Origin: JBDROU01 sp043809745 [NCBI: bacterium]
GTDB taxonomy: Bacteria > Elusimicrobiota > JBDRMW01
Direction of reading: 5' to 3'
DNA: 54,900 nt
Assembly (NCBI GenBank): GCA_043809745.1
Contig: JBDROU010000040.1
Coordinates: 1 to 54,900 of the forward strand
Translations under genes and position numbers: made by a program
Shown here: one piece after another, positions 7,672-14,664 of the stretch
Layout: each line of letters begins with the position of its first letter
Position numbering within the stretch: the first letter of the stretch is position 1
Notes under the pieces: model-generated
The model's input: only the letters and a program-made list of their open reading frames with translations
Database searches by the model: none
Told to the model about the DNA's origin: nothing

Positions 7672-9219
7672 TTAGCTTAACCTATTGTCTGATTTCTTAT
7701 CAAGAGATCTATACTGTATAGCTTCAGCGATAAATCCCGCTTCAATAGCTTCTTTCCCGCCCAGATCTGCTATACTCCTGGCAACCTTTAATATTCGATC
7801 AAAGGCCCTGGCAGATAATCCCAGCCTTGATACAGCAGATCTTAACAACTCCTTACCTGAAGGATCTAACTGACAGTATTTCTTTATCTGTTTAGAATTC
7901 ATCTGGGAATTAGTGAATAAATTCTTTTCTTCCTTAAATCTTTCTCTCTGAAACTCCCTGGCTTTTTTTACCCTGTCTCTTATTGTTAAAGAACTATCCC
8001 CTGATAAAACATCAGTTGTGAGCTCATCAAGCTTAAGTGAAGGAACATCAACTTGTATATCAATTCTATCTAAAAATGGGCCTGATATTTTTGCAGAATA
8101 TTTATCTATTAAATGAGTGCTGCAAACACATTTTTTCTCAGGATGGCCGTAATAGCCGCAAGGGCAAGGATTCATAGCTGCAACCAGCATCACAGTTGAA
8201 GGAAATTTAATAGTATGCCTGGCTCTGGAAATGCTGATCTCCCCATCTTCTAACGGCTGCCTGAGAACCTCCAGCGTATTTCTATGAAATTCAGGCAGCT
8301 CATCAAGAAAAAGCACCCCATTATGAGCTAAACTTACTTCTCCGGGCCTTGGATTTTGACCGCCCCCGATAAGAGCCACATCACTGCTGGTATGATGAGG
8401 AGATCTAAACGGCCTGTCTGCAATCAAACTTACTTCTCCATCGATTAATCCAAATGCTGAATGAATTTTTGTTGTCTGTAAAGCTTCCTCAAAACTCATT
8501 TCTGGCAGAATAAACGGAAGCCTGCGAGCCAGCATAGTTTTCCCTGTTCCTGGAGGACCTATCATAAGTATATTATGCCCGCCGGCAGAAGCGATTTCTA
8601 AAGCCCTTTTCGCATAAAGCTGACCCTTTATATCCAACAGATCGAGCATTATTTCATCATTTTTAGTGAACGTTTCTCTTTCGTCTACTGAATAGGATTT
8701 TAATTCTTTAATTTCATTTAAAAAATCAACTACATCCCGGATGTCCTTTGCGGGTAAAACCTCTATTCCTTTTACGACACCAGCCTCATTACGATTAGCA
8801 AAAGGCAGTATAATGCCCTGAACTTTAAGACGCCTCATCTCTAAAACAATAGAAAGGACACCTTTAACAGGCCTTAATGTTCCATCCAAAGCAACCTCAC
8901 CAATAAAGCAGTAATCTTTTGATTTGGATCCTATTATTTTACCCTGCGCTTTTAAGATCCCGATCGCGATCGGCAGATCAAAGATAGGACCTTCTTTTTT
9001 AATATGCGCGGGCGCTAAATTTACAGTGATTTTCTTTGATGGGAACTTAAAACCAGAATTTCTTATGGCGGCAAATACACGGTTTTTTGATTCTTTTATT
9101 GATGTGTCCGGCAGACCTACTATCGAGAAAGACGGCAAACCTCTTGCTATATCAACTTCTACGGTTACCTTATAACCATCCACCCCTTTAAGAGTTGATG
9201 AAGTAATTTTAGCAAACAT
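7672..9219 (-). CDS. comM: ComM/YifB family AAA+ ATPase
   Basis: This 515-residue Mg-chelatase-like protein matches ComM, the hexameric helicase that aids branch migration during natural transformation. An N-terminal Lon-like domain (1-170) is followed by the AAA+ module: Walker A 'GPPGTGKT' near 219-226, 'LFLDELPEF' as Walker B, and a cysteine cluster 'CPCGYYGHPEKKCVC' typical of the family. The Mg-chelatase C-terminal domain runs to the end. A consensus promoter sits so close to the ATG that the mRNA has almost no leader and no Shine-Dalgarno. It complements dprA elsewhere in the window. Confidence 0.93.
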   Translation of the reverse strand: MFAKITSSTLKGVDGYKVTVEVDIARGLPSFSIVGLPDTSIKESKNRVFAAIRNSGFKFPSKKITVNLAPAHIKKEGPIFDLPIAIGILKAQGKIIGSKSKDYCFIGEVALDGTLRPVKGVLSIVLEMRRLKVQGIILPFANRNEAGVVKGIEVLPAKDIRDVVDFLNEIKELKSYSVDERETFTKNDEIMLDLLDIKGQLYAKRALEIASAGGHNILMIGPPGTGKTMLARRLPFILPEMSFEEALQTTKIHSAFGLIDGEVSLIADRPFRSPHHTSSDVALIGGGQNPRPGEVSLAHNGVLFLDELPEFHRNTLEVLRQPLEDGEISISRARHTIKFPSTVMLVAAMNPCPCGYYGHPEKKCVCSTHLIDKYSAKISGPFLDRIDIQVDVPSLKLDELTTDVLSGDSSLTIRDRVKKAREFQRERFKEEKNLFTNSQMNSKQIKKYCQLDPSGKELLRSAVSRLGLSARAFDRILKVARSIADLGGKEAIEAGFIAEAIQYRSLDKKSDNRLS

Positions 9220-9228
9220 AGTGCACTA

Positions 9229-9257
9229 ATTATAAGCCTATGCAAAAAAATTGTCAA
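9229..9257 (-). promoter_or_regulatory. comM promoter (TTGACA-17-TATAAT), nearly leaderless
   Basis: Minus strand: TTGACA at 9252-9257, 17-base spacer, TATAAT at 9229-9234. Only nine bases (9220-9228) separate the -10 box from the comM ATG, so the transcript start falls within about two bases of the start codon. Both hexamers are perfect consensus. Confidence 0.8.
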
Positions 9258-9300
9258 GCCAATAATAATAATTGGTAATTGGGACAGGTTCATTTTTAAC

Positions 9301-9329
9301 TTGACGGAACAACAGAAGTGGCGTATAAT
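9301..9329 (+). promoter_or_regulatory. Transposase promoter (TTGACG-17-TATAAT), leaderless
   Basis: TTGACG at 9301-9306 and TATAAT at 9324-9329 are 17 bases apart. The transposase ATG at 9336 is seven bases beyond the -10 box, which is where RNA polymerase would start, so the mRNA should begin with AUG. Confidence 0.75.
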
Positions 9330-9335
9330 TTTTAT

Positions 9336-10034
9336 ATGCCAAGATTCGCACGACATACAATCTCTGACATTCCCTACCATGTAATTCACAGAGGTAACAA
9401 TCGCCAGAAGATATTTTTTTCTGATCCAGACTACAAATACTTTTTATCGCTATTAAAAGAGGCAAAGAAGAAATATCCTTGTAGGTTATATGCCTATGCC
9501 TTAATGTTTAACCATTTTCATCTTCTTCTGGAACCTTCACACAATTCTCAGAATCTAGCTAAATTTATAAAATTAATAGCACAAAAATATGCACAATATA
9601 TAAATAAGCAAAAGAAGAGAACTGGCACCTTATGGGAGGGACGCTTTAAGAGTTCGTCAGTTTCAAAAGATAATTATTTATTGGCTTGCTCTCGATACAT
9701 TGAGCTGAATCCTGTACGGGCACGCCTTGTCAAAAATCCCCAGGAATATCATTGGAGCAGTTATAGATTTAAAACAGGAGAAGCCCACAGTGACAATCTT
9801 CTGGATCAAGATCCTTTATACCATGATTTAGGTACAAGCAATATAGAACGACAAGAAAACTATGAAAAATGGTTTAAGGAAAGCATTCCAGAGGGAGAAT
9901 GGGATTTCCTGAGGAAAGCGATAGCCAAAGGCGGCGTCTTTGGAAATATTCAATTTAAAGAAAAATTAGAAAAGTTCTTAGGCAAGAAATTCGATCTAAG
10001 AGAAAAGGGCAGACCCAGAAAAGATAATAAATGA
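9336..10034 (+). CDS. REP-associated tyrosine transposase (Y1_Tnp family)
   Basis: This 232-residue HUH endonuclease is predicted to nick and join single-stranded DNA at hairpin sites. The HUH motif is H60-F-H62 in 'FNHFHLL', and the likely nucleophile is Y121 in 'SRYIELNPVRA'. The opening 'MPRFARHTISDIPYHVIHRG' is the normal family start; an upstream in-frame GTG at 9318 lies inside the promoter and is rejected. 'GTLWEGRFKSS' and 'YHWSSYRF' are further family marks. The reading frame is intact, so the copy may be active. It is bounded by perfect 16-bp inverted repeats. Confidence 0.92.
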   Translation: MPRFARHTISDIPYHVIHRGNNRQKIFFSDPDYKYFLSLLKEAKKKYPCRLYAYALMFNHFHLLLEPSHNSQNLAKFIKLIAQKYAQYINKQKKRTGTLWEGRFKSSSVSKDNYLLACSRYIELNPVRARLVKNPQEYHWSSYRFKTGEAHSDNLLDQDPLYHDLGTSNIERQENYEKWFKESIPEGEWDFLRKAIAKGGVFGNIQFKEKLEKFLGKKFDLREKGRPRKDNK

Positions 10035-10045
10035 ACCTGTCCCAT

Positions 10046-10831
10046 TTATTTTTTGTAATCATAGTAGATATCATCAAGGTAGATCTTAAATCCGTTCGGA
10101 TTATTGGCAAGATTTGCAGACCAGCCAAAACCACCGCTTATACGCGTTAATTTTATATTTGATAAATCAATAATATATTTAGTCCATTCTTTTTTCAGTT
10201 CTATATTATAAATAGATACTGAATCTGAATCTCCAAATTCTCCTTTTATACCCCCTATTTTGAACTCGCTTACAAACTCTCCACCCTTTTCACCGCGAGC
10301 CCAAAATACAACTCTTTTAGCTCCAGATAGATCAAAACCGCCTTTTCGGCGTATTCCCCAATTATTTGCCGGATGCTGCCAATATACACCTGCCCATCCT
10401 TCTCCCTGACTAGAATAAGGAAAGTAAGTAACCTCTATACACGTTTTGCCGCTATGAGGATTTATTAAATGATTCTCAATTATCTTAACATCCCTCAAAT
10501 CACCCATGAATCCGGATGGGACAAAGTTGTTGCTCTCTGCATCATTATCTGTATATATGTTAAACCTATCCCTGACTATTTTCTCTTTTTTTATTTCCTT
10601 TTTTTCTTGTTTTATCTTTGGCTTGGGTTTTTCAATTATTTTTGCTGTTTGAGCTTTTTGGGAAGGAAGTTTATTTTTTATCTTTTCCGGCACTTCTTTT
10701 TTCACTTCTTCTACAACAGTTAAAGTGTTATTCTTGCATTTGATCATCCACAAACTTAAAATCAGTACTATTAATAAAATAATCAACAACAATGCAAACT
10801 TAAAAGTAATTTCCTTGATATTATCCTTCAT
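10046..10831 (-). CDS. Membrane-anchored protein with a carbohydrate-binding-like beta domain
   Basis: The protein (about 261 residues) has one N-terminal transmembrane segment near residues 9-30, a Lys/Glu/Pro-rich linker of about 60 residues, and a beta-rich domain with many aromatic residues ('GWAGVYWQHPANNWG', 'VVFWARGEKGG', 'FKIYLDDIYYDYK'). The last part resembles the jelly-roll binding domains attached to polysaccharide enzymes (CBM11-like), but I cannot assign a family. I prefer the ATG at 10831 over a TTG at 10849; neither has a clear Shine-Dalgarno. It ends two bases from the transposon, so the element inserted just past its stop. Confidence 0.6.
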   Translation of the reverse strand: MKDNIKEITFKFALLLIILLIVLILSLWMIKCKNNTLTVVEEVKKEVPEKIKNKLPSQKAQTAKIIEKPKPKIKQEKKEIKKEKIVRDRFNIYTDNDAESNNFVPSGFMGDLRDVKIIENHLINPHSGKTCIEVTYFPYSSQGEGWAGVYWQHPANNWGIRRKGGFDLSGAKRVVFWARGEKGGEFVSEFKIGGIKGEFGDSDSVSIYNIELKKEWTKYIIDLSNIKLTRISGGFGWSANLANNPNGFKIYLDDIYYDYKK

Positions 10832-10933
10832 ATAATTAGGCCATTGCAAATGTTTTAAGAAAGCATGACAAAACCATTACTATATAGTCTTAATATTTCT
10901 GAGCTGAATTGTAACATTTTAAGGCACATTAAT

Positions 10934-12826
10934 TCAAGCTCCATAATTTTTATACCACTGCATAAAGCTCATAAGCGTCCATATCTTTCGGTTGTTGTCC
11001 TTCTTTCTAGAAAAATGATCGCTGATAAGTTTTTCAATATATTTGTGATTAAAGAGCTTTGTGGAATTAACATTTGATGCCGAAAGCAAATCTAAACATG
11101 TATTCTTCAATCTCGTTGTAAGCCATTGGGCAAGGGGAACCGTAAAACCTCTTTTGGGAACTCTGAATATTCGTTTTGGAAGTTTGTTTTTCATCAACTT
11201 TTTCAAAATGTATTTTGTGTTTAAATTATGAACCTTAAGTGAATCCGGCAGGTTCTGACTAAATTTGATTATTCTATGATCGTAGAAAGGGGATCTAATC
11301 TCTAAGGAATTTGCCATAGACATCATATCTACCTTTGCATTATATCCGCTGGAAAGCTGTGACATCAAGTCTATTCTCATAAGCTGTGAAATCGGTTCTT
11401 CATCCTTATTAAATTTCGGCAAATATCTTGAATAAACGTCCAATCCGCTTCTTTTTTCTAACTGCGCGTTTAGATCGTCACTATACAGCTCATTTTTATC
11501 CCGTTCAGTAAAGTAACCTCTCCATAAAAAATGAGCCTGAGGATATGCTGCTTGGGCGCCCGCAACAAACTGTTTCATTCTGTAATCAAGTGTTAACCTG
11601 TCAAAAGTAGCTGGAATAATTTGTGAAATAAAAGGCATTAATCTATTTTTTATCAGCTTTGGAAGTACCGTGTAATATTTATAAAAATAATAAGCATAAT
11701 ATGTGGGATAACCGCCGAGAAGTTCATCTCCCCCATCACCTGAAAGAGCAACAGTTACATCCTTTTTAACAGCTCTTGATACAAAAAATGTTGGTATACA
11801 TGAATAGTCTCCAAAAGGTTCATCAAAATGTGTCGTAAAACTGTTAAAAAAATGCTCTAAATCTTGATGCAATTCAATTTCATGATGTTCGGTATTTAAA
11901 TAATCAGCCGTCAATTTTGCGTCCGAGCCCTCATTAAATGAAGACTCTTTGAAGATTATAGAATATGTTTTTAAGGGAGACGTACACCATTTACTCGCAT
12001 ATGAAGTGATTGTGGAGGAGTCTAACCCGCTGCTTAGTAAAACACCCAAAGGAACATCGCTTCTTAAGCGAATTCGAACCGCATCACTTAGCAATTTATC
12101 CAGCATTTCAACCGCTTCATTTTCATCTTTGATTTTTGGTTGATAATTATGCTCATTTAAAGACCAGTAAGTTTTTAAGTTAAATTTTTCATCCTTAGCA
12201 ACAAGCATCTGACCCGGTGATATCTTTTTAATATGCTTAAAAATAGATTTCGGCGCAGGTACATAAGAAAGTGAGAAATAAATATCTAAAGCCCGAAAAT
12301 CAATTTCTTTGCTCATCCCCGGGACCGAGAATAAGGCCTTAATCTCGGAAGCAAAGTACAAAACTCCTTTGCAAAAGGAATAATAAAGAGGTTTTGCTCC
12401 CAGGCGGTCTCTTATCACCATTAATTTTTTTTGCTTTTCATCCCAAAGCGCTATAGCAAAATCGCCGTTTAGCTTATTAACAAATCCTTCCCCTTCATCT
12501 TCATAGAGATGGACTATTACTTCTATATCGCTTTTTGTAGAAAAAACATGCCCTTTAAGTTCTAACTCTTTTCTAAGATCCTGGTAATTATATATTTCTC
12601 CATTGCATATCACCGCAATACTTTTGTCTTCATTGAAAATCGGCTGAGAACCGGTAACTAAATCTATTACCTTCAACCTTCGCATTCCAAATTGAACCTG
12701 GTTTTGCGACAAAAACCCATCTTCATCCGGACCGCGGTGAATCAGAGTCCGGGTCATTTCCTTAGTGATTTGCTCTGCTTTGGATTTGGAATCTTTGCTG
12801 TTATAAATTCCGCATATGCCGCACAT
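10934..12826 (-). CDS. asnB: Asparagine synthetase (glutamine-hydrolysing) family protein
   Basis: This 630-residue class II amidotransferase begins 'MCGICGIY', leaving Cys2 as the N-terminal nucleophile. The glutaminase domain covers about 2-215 ('HRGPDEDG', 'NGEIYN'), and the synthetase domain has the PP-loop 'SSGLDSS' near 264-269 and 'SGDGGDE'. The fold would convert aspartate, or a sugar or peptide carboxylate, to an amide using glutamine. It lies with a GT2 glycosyltransferase and a methyltransferase on the same strand, so modification of a surface polysaccharide is as likely as free asparagine synthesis. An AAGGA site eight bases before the ATG supports the start. Confidence 0.88.
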   Translation of the reverse strand: MCGICGIYNSKDSKSKAEQITKEMTRTLIHRGPDEDGFLSQNQVQFGMRRLKVIDLVTGSQPIFNEDKSIAVICNGEIYNYQDLRKELELKGHVFSTKSDIEVIVHLYEDEGEGFVNKLNGDFAIALWDEKQKKLMVIRDRLGAKPLYYSFCKGVLYFASEIKALFSVPGMSKEIDFRALDIYFSLSYVPAPKSIFKHIKKISPGQMLVAKDEKFNLKTYWSLNEHNYQPKIKDENEAVEMLDKLLSDAVRIRLRSDVPLGVLLSSGLDSSTITSYASKWCTSPLKTYSIIFKESSFNEGSDAKLTADYLNTEHHEIELHQDLEHFFNSFTTHFDEPFGDYSCIPTFFVSRAVKKDVTVALSGDGGDELLGGYPTYYAYYFYKYYTVLPKLIKNRLMPFISQIIPATFDRLTLDYRMKQFVAGAQAAYPQAHFLWRGYFTERDKNELYSDDLNAQLEKRSGLDVYSRYLPKFNKDEEPISQLMRIDLMSQLSSGYNAKVDMMSMANSLEIRSPFYDHRIIKFSQNLPDSLKVHNLNTKYILKKLMKNKLPKRIFRVPKRGFTVPLAQWLTTRLKNTCLDLLSASNVNSTKLFNHKYIEKLISDHFSRKKDNNRKIWTLMSFMQWYKNYGA

Positions 12827-12892
12827 AAACTGGTTCCTTAAATATATATTCCGTTTTTTAACAAAATATATTTAAATTTCAGGCGCTTTATA

Positions 12893-13834
12893 TTAAAAGT
12901 TGATTTTTTCACTTATCATGTAGGGCCTCTCCCCTTTTGATTCAAAATAGGAACGCATTACAATCTCTGCAATTAAACCCATCGCAATGAATTGAATGCC
13001 TAAAATTCCTAAAAACATCGCCAAAAGAAGGAGCGGATTCCTGTGAACCCAAATATGAAGGAAATATTTTTGATATAGAACAAACATTCCAACTAAAATT
13101 CCTAAGAACAAAACAACCAATCCAGTTCCGCCAAATATATATATGGGCTTTGTGAGATAGGAAACAAAGAACTTTGCAGTAAATAAATCCAACAAAACCT
13201 TAAAAGTCCTGCCGATACCGTATTTTGACTTTCCCCATCCTCTGGAATGATGATTGACGGGCATTTCTGTAATTTTGGCGCCCAGAAGAAACAGATATGC
13301 GGGCAGGAATCTGTGCATCTCCCCGTACAAACCGAGTTTCTCGATAAAAATACGCTTATAAACTTTCAGTGTGCATCCGTAATCTTTTAGTGATACTCCG
13401 GTTACTTTTGAGATTATTAAATTCCCAAAAAAACTTGGAATCCTTCGCAGCAAATTATCCTGTCTGTTTTTTCTCCACCCGCTTACTACGTCAAATCCCT
13501 TACGTAATTCCGATATTAGCAGGGGGATATCCTCAGGATCGTTTTGCAAATCCGCATCTAAGGTTATAATTAACTCGTTTTGGGCATTATCAAAACCTGC
13601 AGACAAAGCTGCTGTTTGACCAAAATTTCTGGCTAACCTAATAACTTTTATATGCTTGTCTTTTTTGCTAAGTTCCTGAAGCGTTCCAAAGGTCAAATCT
13701 GAAGATCCGTCATCAACAAAAATTATTTCATAGGTAAAACTGTTTTTTCTCATTACATCCGTAATTTTTTCCCATAAAAGATGTGTGTTTCCTGCTTCAT
13801 TATAGGTTGGTATAACTATACTTAAGTTTTCCAT
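12893..13834 (-). CDS. GT2 glycosyltransferase, polyprenyl-phosphate type
   Basis: A 313-residue family 2 glycosyltransferase. The GT-A domain opens 'LSIVIPTYNEAGN', with 'FVDDGSSD' and the metal-binding 'LDADLQNDP' near 92-100. Two transmembrane helices close the protein (about 230-255 and 268-292). This is the DPM1/GtrB/ArnC layout, which moves a sugar from a nucleotide donor to undecaprenyl phosphate at the inner membrane; the donor cannot be read from sequence. The two GT-C proteins in this window (39.1-41.0 and 50.0-51.9 kb) are the kind of enzyme that could use such lipid-linked sugars. Confidence 0.9.
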   Translation of the reverse strand: MENLSIVIPTYNEAGNTHLLWEKITDVMRKNSFTYEIIFVDDGSSDLTFGTLQELSKKDKHIKVIRLARNFGQTAALSAGFDNAQNELIITLDADLQNDPEDIPLLISELRKGFDVVSGWRKNRQDNLLRRIPSFFGNLIISKVTGVSLKDYGCTLKVYKRIFIEKLGLYGEMHRFLPAYLFLLGAKITEMPVNHHSRGWGKSKYGIGRTFKVLLDLFTAKFFVSYLTKPIYIFGGTGLVVLFLGILVGMFVLYQKYFLHIWVHRNPLLLLAMFLGILGIQFIAMGLIAEIVMRSYFESKGERPYMISEKINF

Positions 13835-13915
13835 TTAAAATATAACTTAGTTTATTGTAAATATCTCTTCTTTTGAATTAGATTCTAGCTATTTTTAATA
13901 CTCAATGCAAGCACC

Positions 13916-14485
13916 TCAACTAATTCTATGAGGTTTTTGGAAGTGAAATTCAATCTCGTCAAATCCACCAACCCAAAAACACCAAAACCTCGAACAAAAT
14001 AAAGGCGAGATGTTAGCAAAAAAATCTATGCATTTGCCCAAAAGCCGGCTTATAAAAAATACAGCCGGTGATAAGACACTTTTTTTCAGTTCTTCCTGCG
14101 CCAACCACCTAAATCTTACTTTCAACAATAGATACTTCGTTCCCGAATATCCCCCACTAAACTCCGGCCTGAAATAATATGAGAATCCCACATCAATGCC
14201 TCTTTTATGGCCGGCATGAGTAAAACCTCTGCTAAAATGCGGTGCTTTAATAACAAGTTTTCCGCCATATTTAAGTATCCTATTTAACTCTGCCATAACC
14301 TTAAATGGATCTTCCAGATGTTCTATAAGATGTTCTGCCGTCACTAAATCAAACCTTTGATCCTTAAAAGGGTACGGAAATTTATCAAGATTGCATATAA
14401 GATCAGCTTTGCTGCTTTTATCAATATCTACATTAATAAAATCTTTTTTAGGGAACTGACCGCAGCCTAAATTTAGTTGATTCAT
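13916..14485 (-). CDS. SAM-dependent class I methyltransferase
   Basis: The 189-residue protein has the motif I glycine loop 'NLGCGQFPKKDFINVDID' at the very N-terminus, then 'FDLVTAEHLIEHLEDP' and 'LKYGGKLVIKAPH', which place it in the methyltransferase_11/13 group. The ATG at 14485 is chosen because AAGGA lies eight bases upstream; an in-frame GTG at 14512 has no ribosome site. The substrate is unknown; the neighbours suggest cell-surface sugar or lipid chemistry. It is upstream of the GT2 gene on the same strand with an 81-base gap. Confidence 0.82.
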   Translation of the reverse strand: MNQLNLGCGQFPKKDFINVDIDKSSKADLICNLDKFPYPFKDQRFDLVTAEHLIEHLEDPFKVMAELNRILKYGGKLVIKAPHFSRGFTHAGHKRGIDVGFSYYFRPEFSGGYSGTKYLLLKVRFRWLAQEELKKSVLSPAVFFISRLLGKCIDFFANISPLFCSRFWCFWVGGFDEIEFHFQKPHRIS

Positions 14486-14593
14486 TAATAAAGTCCTTTT
14501 TACATTACTCACTAATTGTATTTTAAGATATTATATAGTTATCTCCAAGCGAAATTTTATAAATTATGGCCAGCCCCTTATTAGAAAAATCGT

Positions 14594-14663
14594 GACAACT
14601 CCCTATTTTTTTTAGTAACAAAATATTGTTTTAAAATAAACAAAAATAAAATAGGGGGTTGTC
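14594..14663. repeat. Inverted repeat downstream of treY (solo transposon-like ends)
   Basis: GACAACTCCCTATTTT at 14594-14609 matches the reverse complement of 14648-14663 at 15 of 16 positions, around a 38-base AT-rich loop. The outer flank reads AGGGACAACCCCC on the minus strand, in the style of the GGGACA ends of the transposase at 9.3 kb. It starts two bases before the treY stop side and may serve as a treY terminator; it could also be a miniature element moved by a Y1 transposase. Confidence 0.55.
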
Positions 14664-14664
14664 C

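Larger units (their letters stand above)
9280..10044. mobile_element. Single-gene Y1-transposase element with 16-bp inverted repeats
   Basis: The left end TGGGACAGGTTCATTT (9280-9295) is the exact reverse complement of the right end (10029-10044). Between them lie one promoter and one Y1 transposase gene, and the transposase stop TGA is inside the right repeat. This is the layout of REP-associated tyrosine transposases or compact IS200/IS605 relatives. No target duplication is expected for this enzyme class. The right end stops two bases before the end of the next minus-strand gene. Confidence 0.75.

Noticed and set aside
9165-9465. Minus-strand ORFs opposite the transposase start
   Set aside because: They cross the comM promoter and transposon end, and have no family features.
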